A DNA stretch of 64,000 nucleotides from Desulfobulbus oligotrophicus (GTDB taxonomy: Bacteria; Desulfobacterota; Desulfobulbia; Desulfobulbales; Desulfobulbaceae): the NCBI RefSeq assembly GCF_016446285.1, contig NZ_CP054140.1, positions 2,275,501-2,339,500 on the forward strand, read 5' to 3'. A model generated the notes under the pieces. The model was not told the DNA's origin and did not search any database. It saw only the letters and a program-made list of their open reading frames with translations. Shown here one piece after another: positions 27,413 through 35,325 of the stretch (positions within the stretch are counted from its first letter, which is position 1; every line of letters starts with the position of its first letter). The translations under genes were made by a program, and so were the position numbers.

Positions 27413-28252
27413 ATGAGACCACGAACGTTTTTGCTGTTAACAGTCCTCGCGCTGACGACTTTTAGCGCGATAAAAGAAGGGGCGGCTCAAGAATATCAGC
27501 CTCCACCGGCACAGATCGATCAGAATATTTTAGCTGTTATTTTTTCTGGAGATGAGATGTTGCGTTATGCTGTCACCTGGGGCGGGGGGGTTAAAATCGG
27601 TGACATCAAGATGACGATTCAACGGGATTCAACGAAAGCAGACATCTTTAATATATCAGCACATATTACGGATACCGGTCCACTGAAAATGCTGTATCCC
27701 GTTAATGACACCTTTGCATGTCTGGTTTCAGGGCCCATGAAATTACCCTACCAGTACACGGTTCATCAAAAGGAAGGTTTTGGTCGCGAGATACACAGAT
27801 TCACACGGTATGATCAAGCAAACCATCTGGTCTGGTATCGGAAAAACAAGCAGGATGAACAGAGAATTGAGATAACCGGACCAACGTATAACGAATTTGC
27901 TGCGTTCGTCATTACCCGATCCCTCGCATTTACCGAGGGAGAATCAATTATTGTTCCAACCTTTGCCGATAAAAAACGACATGAGGTTAAAGTCACTGTT
28001 GTGGGGAAAGAGAAACGGCGAACTCGGTTTGGTTCTAAAAACACTTTGGTGGTACAACCACAGATGCCGTTTAAAGGGCTGTATGAAAAGAGCGGTAATA
28101 CAACGCTCTGGCTCACCGACGATCGATGCCGGATACCGCTTGAAATTCATTCTAAAATAGTGATCGGTTCTTTGGTTGCGGAATTGGTGGGATATACCAA
28201 CCCCGCTTGTCCTGATTTTACGCGCACCCTGTCAGATGAACAGATTCAATAG
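27413..28252 (+). CDS. Exported DUF3108 family protein
   Basis: From ATG 27413 the protein is 279 residues with a Sec signal (MRPRTFLLLTVLALTTFSAI, then EGAAQ). The mature part is beta-rich and resembles DUF3108 proteins: LRYAVTWGGGVKIGDIKM, then YRKNKQDEQ and a long series of strands ending with TTLWLTDDRCRIPLEIHSKIVIGSL, written here in order. Longer in-frame starts overlap ubiA. It is the last gene of the operon and convergent with hsp20. Periplasmic role unknown; a link to quinone synthesis is not implied by the family. Confidence 0.75.
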   Translation: MRPRTFLLLTVLALTTFSAIKEGAAQEYQPPPAQIDQNILAVIFSGDEMLRYAVTWGGGVKIGDIKMTIQRDSTKADIFNISAHITDTGPLKMLYPVNDTFACLVSGPMKLPYQYTVHQKEGFGREIHRFTRYDQANHLVWYRKNKQDEQRIEITGPTYNEFAAFVITRSLAFTEGESIIVPTFADKKRHEVKVTVVGKEKRRTRFGSKNTLVVQPQMPFKGLYEKSGNTTLWLTDDRCRIPLEIHSKIVIGSLVAELVGYTNPACPDFTRTLSDEQIQ

Positions 28253-28274
28253 CAAAACTCTCCACAAAATGCAA

Positions 28275-28673
28275 TCAGCCAATCTGAACTTCAATTTTTC
28301 TGGGTTGCAGTGGTTGGATCTTTGGCAGTCGTACCGTAAGAACACCATCGGTTAAGGAAGCTGCAATACGTTCTTGATCAATGGTTTCAGCAACTGTAAA
28401 GCGACGCAGATAATGACCGGTTTCATATTCTTCAAGAATAAGACGGCCGGATTGCGCAGGGGGAAGTCGACGGCCCTGGATGGTAAGGATGCTGTCCTCA
28501 AGGGAAAGGTCGAGGTCATCCGTAACTACTCCCGGCATATCTGCAATAACTATAACTTCTTGATCTGTTTCGTAAATATCAACGTGCGGCGCAAAGTAAA
28601 GCTCATTTTTTGTCTGTTCACCGCTGAGTTGTGCAGCTTTTTTTTCTTGAATTTTCAGTTCCTGTTCAGTCAT
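28275..28673 (-). CDS. Small heat-shock protein, Hsp20 family (downstream copy)
   Basis: This is a 132-residue ATP-independent chaperone that holds unfolding proteins in the cytoplasm. The alpha-crystallin domain runs from PHVDIYETDQEVIVIADMPG to the VLTVRLPKIQ (I/V-x-I/V-like) tail. ATG 28673 is chosen for its GAGAGG ribosome site; the frame extends upstream into the other hsp20. It lies 10 bases after the upstream hsp20, so the pair is an operon. The N-terminal arm is only about 25 residues. Confidence 0.9.
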   Translation of the reverse strand: MTEQELKIQEKKAAQLSGEQTKNELYFAPHVDIYETDQEVIVIADMPGVVTDDLDLSLEDSILTIQGRRLPPAQSGRLILEEYETGHYLRRFTVAETIDQERIAASLTDGVLTVRLPKIQPLQPRKIEVQIG

Positions 28674-28683
28674 GATAACCTCT

Positions 28684-29142
28684 CTACTCTGCATTGACTT
28701 TAATTTGACGTGGCGTAGCAGCGGATGCCTTGAACAGAGTAATGGTGAGGATGCCGTTTGCAAGGCGAGCATCGACTTGTTCCGGATCAACTTTGACGGG
28801 TAATGCTATGGATCGACTAAAACTTCCTGCTTCAATTTCTCGGCGGTGATACGAGATCCCGCTCTCACTCTGGCGGCGGTCTCGTTTACCTTGCAAAGTG
28901 AGCGTGTCACCCTCCAGGGAAAGATCAAGGTTGTCCACCTTTACACCTGGTAATTCGGCGGTTATTACCAGACGATCAGTCGCCTCATACATGTTGAGGG
29001 CAGGGTAGACATTGGCTAATCCTTGCCCCTTTCCTCTTTCGATATATGTTCGGGAAAGTTCATCAAGCCCTTGGCGAATGCGTTCAAATTCAGCCCATGG
29101 ATTACGAAAGGGTGGGCGATCGGTAAAACGTACAAATGTCAT
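28684..29142 (-). CDS. Small heat-shock protein, Hsp20 family (upstream copy)
   Basis: This is a 152-residue Hsp20 of the class common in sulfate reducers: N-terminal PPFRNPWAEFERIRQGLDEL, then the alpha-crystallin domain (YPALNMYEATDRLVITAELP, RREIEAGSFSRSIALPV, GILTITLFKA). The start at 29142 follows CAGAGGTG. A minus-strand TTGACA (about 29212) may be the -35. The two hsp20 proteins differ enough to form a heterologous pair. RpoH (1.3 kb) is a plausible regulator, but no clear sigma-32 promoter was confirmed. Confidence 0.92.
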   Translation of the reverse strand: MTFVRFTDRPPFRNPWAEFERIRQGLDELSRTYIERGKGQGLANVYPALNMYEATDRLVITAELPGVKVDNLDLSLEGDTLTLQGKRDRRQSESGISYHRREIEAGSFSRSIALPVKVDPEQVDARLANGILTITLFKASAATPRQIKVNAE

Positions 29143-29277
29143 GATATACACCTCTGTAACGGGGTTGTGAATGTAATGGTTGTTGTCAGACAAGGTAAGA
29201 TCCGGACTGTGCTTGTCAAGAAACATGCTGGGACAGGAAAGAATAGGTTTAATGGGTCAATAAAAAAGGAGTGCTAT

Positions 29278-30168
29278 ATGGATGCGGCTATCATAACAAC
29301 CGAATGTCCGGATTTAACTTTGATACACCGGGGTAAGGTGCGGGATATGTACGAGATTCCCGGCCATGCAGACAAACTGCTGATGGTGGCAACGGATCGG
29401 ATCTCAGCCTATGATGTGGTGATGGCGGAGCCGATTCCGGGAAAAGGGAAGATCCTCACCGCCATCTCTTTGTTTTGGTTCAGGTTGCTCAGCGACATTG
29501 TTCCCAACCACCTGATCAGTGCTGAAATCAGCGAGTTTCCAGCAGTATGTCAGCAGTATAAAACGCAGTTAGAGGGGCGCTCCATGCTGGTCAAACGGAC
29601 CCGGGTTGTGCCCGTCGAATGCATTGTTCGAGGGTATTTGAGCGGCTCGTTCTGGAGTGCCTACCAAAAAAACACCACGGTCTGTGGATTTGAGTTGCCG
29701 GCAGGCATGCGTGAGTCCGAACAGTTCTCTGAGCCGTTGTTTACGCCTTCAACAAAGGCTGATCAAGGACTGCATGATGAAAACATATCACTGGCACAGA
29801 TGCGGCAGTTGATTGGCGATACTTTAACCGAGCAGATGGCTGATGTGAGTGTTCAGCTCTATCAACGTGCCGCTGAATATGCCCGTACAAAAGGCATAAT
29901 CATTGCTGATACGAAATTTGAAATGGGGCTGGACGGTGATACGCTCACCTTGGTTGATGAGGTGCTGACACCGGATTCCTCACGATTCTGGCCACTTGAT
30001 CAGTATACACCGGGAAAAGGACAGCCGAGTTTTGATAAACAGTTCCTGCGAGATTTTCTCTCTTCTCTGCAGTGGAATAAACAACCACCACCACCGGCAA
30101 TCCCTGCTGACATTCTGGAGAAAACAAAAAATCGTTATCAGGAGGCCCAGGACAGGTTAACTCGCTGA
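29278..30168 (+). CDS. purC: SAICAR synthetase
   Basis: This enzyme condenses CAIR with aspartate in purine synthesis, the step after the PurE half of the purDE fusion. From ATG 29278 (AAGGAG upstream) it is 296 residues. It shows IHRGKVRDMYEIP, ATDRISAYDVVM, the VPVECIVRGYLSGSFW segment, ADTKFEMGL and DEVLTPDSSRFWP. These belong to the longer purC type found in many bacteria and fungi. The next gene on the other strand is convergent, with only 6 bases between the stops. Confidence 0.95.
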   Translation: MDAAIITTECPDLTLIHRGKVRDMYEIPGHADKLLMVATDRISAYDVVMAEPIPGKGKILTAISLFWFRLLSDIVPNHLISAEISEFPAVCQQYKTQLEGRSMLVKRTRVVPVECIVRGYLSGSFWSAYQKNTTVCGFELPAGMRESEQFSEPLFTPSTKADQGLHDENISLAQMRQLIGDTLTEQMADVSVQLYQRAAEYARTKGIIIADTKFEMGLDGDTLTLVDEVLTPDSSRFWPLDQYTPGKGQPSFDKQFLRDFLSSLQWNKQPPPPAIPADILEKTKNRYQEAQDRLTR

Positions 30169-30171
30169 CCA

Positions 30172-30220
30172 TGCTCAATCCTCCTGTTCAACAAGGCCTT
30201 TTTGAGCAGAACAGGAGGAT
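30172..30220. repeat. Overlapping inverted repeats at the purC/S4-gene convergence
   Basis: ATCCTCCTGTTC (30178-30189) is a perfect inverted repeat of GAACAGGAGGAT (30209-30220). A second pair, TGCTCAA (30172-30178) and TTGAGCA (30202-30208), interlocks with it in order A-B-A'-B'. The two hairpins share space and would be mutually exclusive. They lie over the last codons of the minus-strand S4 gene. A two-way terminator is the plain explanation, but no T run follows. Confidence 0.5.
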
Positions 30221-30444
30221 GAAGTGGTGATGTGCAAAGTGACACCATCGAAATCAACCGTATCTCCAGGATAGAGCTTGCGACGTTTGCGGATTTCCTT
30301 GGAGCCGTTCACCAGGGCTGTGCCTTGACTGATAAGAAATCTTGCTTCACCACCACTGGCCACCATATTTTCCCGTTTGAGCAGTTTGTCCAGTTCGATA
30401 TACGATGTGGTAATTGTCACTAAACGATGGTTTTCTTGTTGCAT
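30175..30444 (-). CDS. S4-domain RNA-binding protein (YbcJ-like)
   Basis: This is an 89-residue protein with one S4 fold: IELDKLLKRENMVASGGEAR, FLISQGTALVNGSKEIRKRR and LYPGDTVDFDGVTLHI. The family (YbcJ/YaaA) binds structured RNA, perhaps on ribosomal subunits; the precise role is unsettled. The last ~15 residues, rich in Ser and acidic, are encoded by a strong inverted repeat shared with the end region of purC. Confidence 0.82.
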   Translation of the reverse strand: MQQENHRLVTITTSYIELDKLLKRENMVASGGEARFLISQGTALVNGSKEIRKRRKLYPGDTVDFDGVTLHITTSSSCSAQKGLVEQED

Positions 30445-30537
30445 AGTATATACGATGAAAGGGACTCAACCGGGGATAGCAGGGGGCAGGGATGATAGGT
30501 TACCTTGTTTGTATGACGGTGCGCATGCAAAGCAAGG

Positions 30538-31407
30538 TTACAGAGCCCGCATGTACTCAGGCTTAAGTGGCCTGTCACCAGCAAGCGCCTGGTCGATCAG
30601 TTGTAAGGTTGCTGTATACTCTTCAGGTAGTTTGGCGCGAATGGGGAGGTAGTTCGAGGCATGGTTTGCATGGAACAGGCCGTTGGTGAGGTGAGTGTTG
30701 GCAATCATCGTGCGCAATTCCTGTAAGATTACCAAAGGTTCGGGAACAACAAACTCACCTGCCTGAATCTGGGCAGAGAGAGGCGTTCCCGGTTCAACCA
30801 TAAGACTCAGTGCCCCGACATATTCAGGATCCAGAGCTGTAAGCGCTTTCCCTGTTGCCACGGCATGGGCCGGCGAATCTTCCTTGCCGGCAATACCCAA
30901 GAGCACGGTTATGGACAACGGAATACCGGCTGCCTTCACCTTGTGTCCCATGGCGATCATCTCTTCTGCAGTCATACCTTTGCACATCTGTTGCAAGGTG
31001 TCGTTGTTGCCACTCTCCAATCCCATATAGATAATACCCAGGCCCAGATCACGAAGTATGCGCAGTTCTTCAACTGTTTTTGTTCGTAGGTTTTTACCGT
31101 TCGCGTAGAGACCGACCCTTTCAACTCGCGGCAGTTTTTCCTTGATCTGCTTGAGAATAGTCTGCAGTTTGGCAAAAGGTAAAATCAGGGCATCACCATC
31201 ACATAAAAACAAACGTCTGGCATACGACATGTTGCGGGCAGCATAGTCGATATCAGCATAAATGATATCGTCAGGAACGAGAGTAAAACGTTTGTCTTTA
31301 TACATTCCACAGAAGGTGCATCTGTTGTGCGAGCAACCTGTTGTGACCTGTAATAAAATACTGTTGGCCTCACTGGGGGGGCGATAAATGGTTCCTTGAT
31401 AGTGCAT
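30538..31407 (-). CDS. Radical SAM protein with CX4CX2C cluster motif (paralogue 1)
   Basis: This is a 289-residue radical SAM enzyme of unknown substrate. It opens MHYQGTIYRPPSEANSILLQ and the cluster cysteines are C25, C30 and C33 in GCSHNRCTFCG, spacing CX4CX2C instead of CX3CX2C. CDGDALILPFAKL is a further conserved element and GLESGNNDTLQQM lies in the barrel. It ends NHASNYLPIRAKLP and a Leu/Lys-rich tail. A close paralogue lies at 43.2 kb on the other strand. It is alone between the S4 gene and a PHP gene. It resembles the B12-independent oxidoreductase-like group; the product is unknown. Confidence 0.85.
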   Translation of the reverse strand: MHYQGTIYRPPSEANSILLQVTTGCSHNRCTFCGMYKDKRFTLVPDDIIYADIDYAARNMSYARRLFLCDGDALILPFAKLQTILKQIKEKLPRVERVGLYANGKNLRTKTVEELRILRDLGLGIIYMGLESGNNDTLQQMCKGMTAEEMIAMGHKVKAAGIPLSITVLLGIAGKEDSPAHAVATGKALTALDPEYVGALSLMVEPGTPLSAQIQAGEFVVPEPLVILQELRTMIANTHLTNGLFHANHASNYLPIRAKLPEEYTATLQLIDQALAGDRPLKPEYMRAL

Positions 31408-31444
31408 AGTTTCCTAAATGAAAAAGTTACCGAGAGCAGCCGGT

Positions 31445-32101
31445 TCAGGTGAGGGGTTTTAACTGGTGAACAAAAACCGCCATGTCGTGCCTGATTTGCA
31501 GATAACGTTCCCGGCTTAATCCCGCACCTAAGCCAACCCGCTCGGCCATCTCCGGTGTTAAAAAATCGCCTGGTGCATGCGCATCGGCATTAATCGCTAA
31601 TTGAGCACCGGTCCGTTCCGCCATTTTAGCGACATGGCCATTGGTGAGACTGTGACCTCTTCGTCCCGACAGCTCAAGGAAGATATTATTTTTAGCGGCC
31701 AACTGAGCCTCCTCCTCAGTAATAAAACCGGGATGGGCTAAAAGATCGATATCGGCCTCCAGGGCTGCACGATTTGTGCCTGGAGCGACAGGTTCAACGG
31801 GAGATTCACCGTGGACAACCACCAATTGTGCACCAAGTTCCCGAGACTGTGCAGCAAGCGGAGCGATAAGGGGTGGCGGTACATGTGTAAGTTCAACCCC
31901 GACGATCAGTTGTGTACGGTTGACGGGGTTCATGTCTTTGGCGGCTCGTAACAGAGCTGGTATCAGGATGGAAATATTTGAAGAATCGGCATGGTCAGTG
32001 ATTGCTATAGCAGTGTAGCCAAGGGTTTCAACGCGTCGTACATGTTCGGCAGGTACCAGCGCGCCATCACTGAAGAAAGAATGAGAATGTAGATCGATCA
32101 T
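31445..32101 (-). CDS. PHP-domain phosphoesterase/hydrolase
   Basis: This is a 218-residue metal-dependent hydrolase of the PHP superfamily (histidinol-phosphatase and DNA-polymerase PHP fold). Metal ligands are seen in DLHSHSFFSDG, ITDHAD, VHGESPV, LAHPGF and NADAHAPGDF. The length fits a bare PHP barrel. It sits 25 bases upstream of the miaB end in the same direction, so the two are probably co-transcribed, but the substrate is not deducible. Confidence 0.87.
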   Translation of the reverse strand: MIDLHSHSFFSDGALVPAEHVRRVETLGYTAIAITDHADSSNISILIPALLRAAKDMNPVNRTQLIVGVELTHVPPPLIAPLAAQSRELGAQLVVVHGESPVEPVAPGTNRAALEADIDLLAHPGFITEEEAQLAAKNNIFLELSGRRGHSLTNGHVAKMAERTGAQLAINADAHAPGDFLTPEMAERVGLGAGLSRERYLQIRHDMAVFVHQLKPLT

Positions 32102-32126
32102 AGTATTTAAATAAGTAGTAATTTTG

Positions 32127-33476
32127 CTATTCAGAAAGTCGACCTTTCAACGAATGATTACCCGCATGTTCGATAATCACCAGGGCAAGGTCTCCAGGGA
32201 GTAAGGAGTCAACATTTCCTGCAGCATGGACCATATGGTTGGTGGCGGTGCGTCCTTTAATTTCTCCGTCCAGTATCGATTCAATCATAATCTCAACTGT
32301 TTTTTCTAAGTATTCTCTGTTCCGTTGTAAACTGATTTTGTTTTGCTCCTTCTGGAAAGTGGCGAGGCGTTTGGATTTTATTTCTTCCGGGATCTTGTCT
32401 GTAAAACTTGTGGATCGTGTGTGAGGGCGATCTGAATATTTAAAGGAGAAGGAGCCATGGAACCGGACTTCTTGCAAGAGACGCATTGTCGCGGCAAAAT
32501 CTACATCAGTCTCGCCGGGAAATCCGACAATCACATCTGTTGCCAAGGCGATATCCGGACGATACTGTCTAAGCCTGGCAACTTTTTGAAGATAACTCTC
32601 TACAGTGTACTTGCGGTTCATACGTTGTAAAATTTTGTCGGACCCTGATTGGACCGGCAGATGAAAGTGCGGGCAAAGATTTTCCAGTTCTGCAAAACAT
32701 TGCATCAGTTCTTCTGACAGATCCTTGGGGTGCGAGGTGGTAAAACGAAGCCTTTGCAAACCTTGCACAGCCGATACCTTGCGCAAAAGCTGCGGAAAGG
32801 AGACCGGCCTTGGATCCACTGTGTTGGTGGCGCCATACGAGTTGACGTTTTGTCCCAGCAGGGTAATCTCCCGCACCCCTTGTTCAACAAGAAGCTCTAC
32901 CTCTTCCAGAATATCACGTACAGACCGGCTGATCTCCCTGCCTCTTGTTGTCGGAACAACACAGTAACTGCAAAAATTATCACACCCCTGCATGATTGTG
33001 ACAAACTGCTTAAATCCAGGCGTGATCGCGGTTTTTTCGTTGTTAACAAGCAGTTTCTGAAAAGGGGGGATTGAAAAAGATGACTCCATATTGGTGGCAA
33101 TCTCTTTTTGGGTCATCCCGCTTAACAGACGATCGAGCATTGCAGGTAAGCGATAAATTTGCTGAGTACCGACAATTAAATCGACATGGGGCATGCGTGA
33201 TCGGAGATGTTCACCTTCCTGCTGGGCAACACAACCGATCACACCAACAACTAAAGAGGGATTTTTCTTTTTTTCTTCACGCAGTGAACCAATCAGACTG
33301 AAGGCCTTTTGTTCCGCTTTTTCTCTGATACTACAGGTATTAACCAGAATAAGATCAGCCTCCTCCTGCACAGAGGTCGTTGCAAATCCTTCTTGAGCAA
33401 GCAGTTGTGCAATGACCTCTGAGTCTCGCTCATTCATCTGACAGCCAAAGGTTTTAATGTATAATTTTCTGCTCAT
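32127..33476 (-). CDS. miaB: tRNA-2-methylthio-N6-dimethylallyladenosine synthase
   Basis: This radical SAM methylthiotransferase adds a methylthio group to i6A37 in tRNAs reading UNN codons. It is 449 residues. The N-terminal UPF0004 domain has FGCQMNERDSE, the radical SAM motif is CDNFCSYC (CX3CX2C) in the middle, and the C-terminal TRAM domain begins near SILDGEIKGRTATNHMV. It works after MiaA, encoded 3.6 kb away in the same strand block. The start ATG is at 33476. Confidence 0.96.
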   Translation of the reverse strand: MSRKLYIKTFGCQMNERDSEVIAQLLAQEGFATTSVQEEADLILVNTCSIREKAEQKAFSLIGSLREEKKKNPSLVVGVIGCVAQQEGEHLRSRMPHVDLIVGTQQIYRLPAMLDRLLSGMTQKEIATNMESSFSIPPFQKLLVNNEKTAITPGFKQFVTIMQGCDNFCSYCVVPTTRGREISRSVRDILEEVELLVEQGVREITLLGQNVNSYGATNTVDPRPVSFPQLLRKVSAVQGLQRLRFTTSHPKDLSEELMQCFAELENLCPHFHLPVQSGSDKILQRMNRKYTVESYLQKVARLRQYRPDIALATDVIVGFPGETDVDFAATMRLLQEVRFHGSFSFKYSDRPHTRSTSFTDKIPEEIKSKRLATFQKEQNKISLQRNREYLEKTVEIMIESILDGEIKGRTATNHMVHAAGNVDSLLPGDLALVIIEHAGNHSLKGRLSE

Positions 33477-33484
33477 TAAGACTA

Positions 33485-33721
33485 TTATCCCGTTGATTTC
33501 GGATGAATGTCGGTACGATCGGGCGTCAGAGTTTCAGCCAGTGCCTCTAAAAGCCGCATGGTTTTCATATAATGACAATCAAAGGTCTGAATACTGACCA
33601 AGCCGATTTCAGCAGTAATGGTGGAAAGGATGGCCAAGCCGTCATATCCCTCTAGTATAAATCTCAACCAGCTGATCTTACAGGGTTTAATTAAAAGAGG
33701 GTAGGTGATAAGTTTAGGCAT
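33485..33721 (-). CDS. DUF4911 family small protein
   Basis: This is a 78-residue protein from ATG 33721; a TTG at 33745 is possible but less likely. The core ISWLRFILEGYDGLAILSTI is the DUF4911 pattern, found mainly in Desulfobacterota. No function is known. It lies 9 bases from the miaB start in the same direction and 44 bases after purB, so it may belong to that transcription unit. Confidence 0.7.
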   Translation of the reverse strand: MPKLITYPLLIKPCKISWLRFILEGYDGLAILSTITAEIGLVSIQTFDCHYMKTMRLLEALAETLTPDRTDIHPKSTG

Positions 33722-33764
33722 TGAGTGCAAGAAAACAGTGAACAAGGTTTACTGATACAACAGA

Positions 33765-35207
33765 TTAAACGGCTATAGTCGCGTCAATATCTTTAATTAT
33801 GTGTTTGTATTTTTCAAGTATGGGGTCAACGTACTGTTGAAGAAACTCCACTGTTTGCATTGCTGCTCGACCGGTAAACGCTTGATAATCACCCAAAAGA
33901 GCATCAAGTTCCTGTTGGCTGAAGGGGACACGGTCATCTTGCGCAAGCAGTTCAAGCAGGTTATTGGCAAGGCCCTCGTGTTTAACCGCAAAACCAGCGG
34001 CTACAGAATACTCTCGTATTATTTCATGCATCTCCTGCCGGCTTTTTCCACGCTCCACACAGGCCATGAGAATTTTTTCAGTGGCCATAAAGGGGAGTTC
34101 TTCTTTTAGATGTTTCTCTATTTGTTTCGGATAAACAACCATTTTACTGGTAATATTCATATAAATCTTCAAAATTGCGTCTGTCAGTAGAAAGGCCTGC
34201 GGAATATCCATCCGGCGAATAGCTGAATCATCCAGGGTTCGCTCAAACCACTGATTAGCGGCGGTGGCAGCAAAGTTGCCTGGTAATCCCATCAGTTTTC
34301 GAGCCAAGCCTGTCATACGTTCTGCTCGCATCGGGTTACGCTTGTATGCCATTGCCGAGCTGCCCACCTGTTTACTCTCAAACGGTTCTTCCTGTTCTTT
34401 CAAATTGGACAGTAAGCGTAAATCAACAGCAAATTTGTGAGCGGAAGCTCCGATCCCCGATAAAGTTTCAGCTGTTTTCATATCAAGTTTACGGGGATAC
34501 GTTTGTCCGGTTACGGCAAAGGTCTGGGTAAAACCAATTTTTTGAGCAACTAACTGATCGAGTTGGCGAACCTTTTCATGATCACCGTTAAAAAGTTCTA
34601 TGAACGTAGCCTGTGTACCGACAGTTCCCTTGGCGCCACGTGCTTTTATGTGATTTTCAAGTTGTTCAAGATAATCAAGATCCATGAGAAGGTCTTGTAT
34701 GTACAGTGTGTTGCGTTTGCCAACAGTCGTCGGTTGAGCCGGCTGGTAATGGGTGTAGCCAAGAGTGGCCATGTCTTTATGCGTTACACTGAAATGGGCT
34801 AAATTGGAGATAACCTTGATCAGGGCTTTTTTAATGAGCTGCAGGGCCTGTTTCTGGATAAACAGATCGGTGTTACAGACGACAAACTGTGAAGTCGCAC
34901 CCAGATGAATAATTGGTTCAGCCAAGGGACACTGCTGACCGTAGGCATATACGTGCGCCATGACATCATGACGAATTTCACGTTCCTTGGCAGTGGCCAC
35001 CTCGAAGTTGATATTATCAATGTTTGCTTTCAATTCTGCAACCATCTCTGCTGTCACAGCAGGTAATCCAAGTTCGTACTGGGCTTCAGCCAGAGCGGTC
35101 CAACATTTTCGCCAGTGGGTGAATTTATAACGTTCTGAAAACAGTTCCTGCATCTCACGACTGGTATAACGAGAAACAAGGGGTTCTTGATAGATATCAC
35201 GGTTCAT
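33765..35207 (-). CDS. purB: Adenylosuccinate lyase
   Basis: This enzyme splits SAICAR and adenylosuccinate, releasing fumarate, in purine synthesis. From ATG 35207 (GTG 35219 is an alternative) it is 480 residues. It shows EIRHDVMAHVYAYG, HLGATSQFVVCNTDL, GYTHYQPAQPTTVGKR and the fumarase/aspartase signature region SSAMAYKRNPMRAERM. It carries the long tail of the eukaryote-like purB subgroup. It starts 119 bases from recJ in a gap that holds a 16-bp AT palindrome. Confidence 0.95.
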   Translation of the reverse strand: MNRDIYQEPLVSRYTSREMQELFSERYKFTHWRKCWTALAEAQYELGLPAVTAEMVAELKANIDNINFEVATAKEREIRHDVMAHVYAYGQQCPLAEPIIHLGATSQFVVCNTDLFIQKQALQLIKKALIKVISNLAHFSVTHKDMATLGYTHYQPAQPTTVGKRNTLYIQDLLMDLDYLEQLENHIKARGAKGTVGTQATFIELFNGDHEKVRQLDQLVAQKIGFTQTFAVTGQTYPRKLDMKTAETLSGIGASAHKFAVDLRLLSNLKEQEEPFESKQVGSSAMAYKRNPMRAERMTGLARKLMGLPGNFAATAANQWFERTLDDSAIRRMDIPQAFLLTDAILKIYMNITSKMVVYPKQIEKHLKEELPFMATEKILMACVERGKSRQEMHEIIREYSVAAGFAVKHEGLANNLLELLAQDDRVPFSQQELDALLGDYQAFTGRAAMQTVEFLQQYVDPILEKYKHIIKDIDATIAV

Positions 35208-35325
35208 GTAGATTCTCACAAGTAAAGATAGATATTGGAAGAAACGAGAAAATGAAGAGTTTGTCTCGTCAGGCGGCAGCCTGTTGTAGATATTTCAAAT
35301 GTCGCATAATATATATTATGTTAAA
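35208..35325. promoter_or_regulatory. purB upstream region with a 16-bp AT palindrome
   Basis: CATAATATATATTATG (35305-35320) is a perfect palindrome, 98 bases upstream of the purB start and just past the recJ stop. It is AT-only inside. It could contain a TATAAT-like -10 on either strand or an operator, and it could form a stem at the recJ end. No further signal was recognised. Confidence 0.35.

Noticed and set aside
28684-29277. Long plus-strand start for purC at 29023
   Set aside because: The added N-terminal region runs antisense through the hsp20 gene and its promoter. ATG 29278 has AAGGAG and matches the family.
30172-30220. H-type pseudoknot in RNA
   Set aside because: The A-B-A'-B' order is pseudoknot-like, but there are no bases between A and B or between A' and B' to bridge the 12-bp stem. 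Mutually exclusive hairpins fit better.
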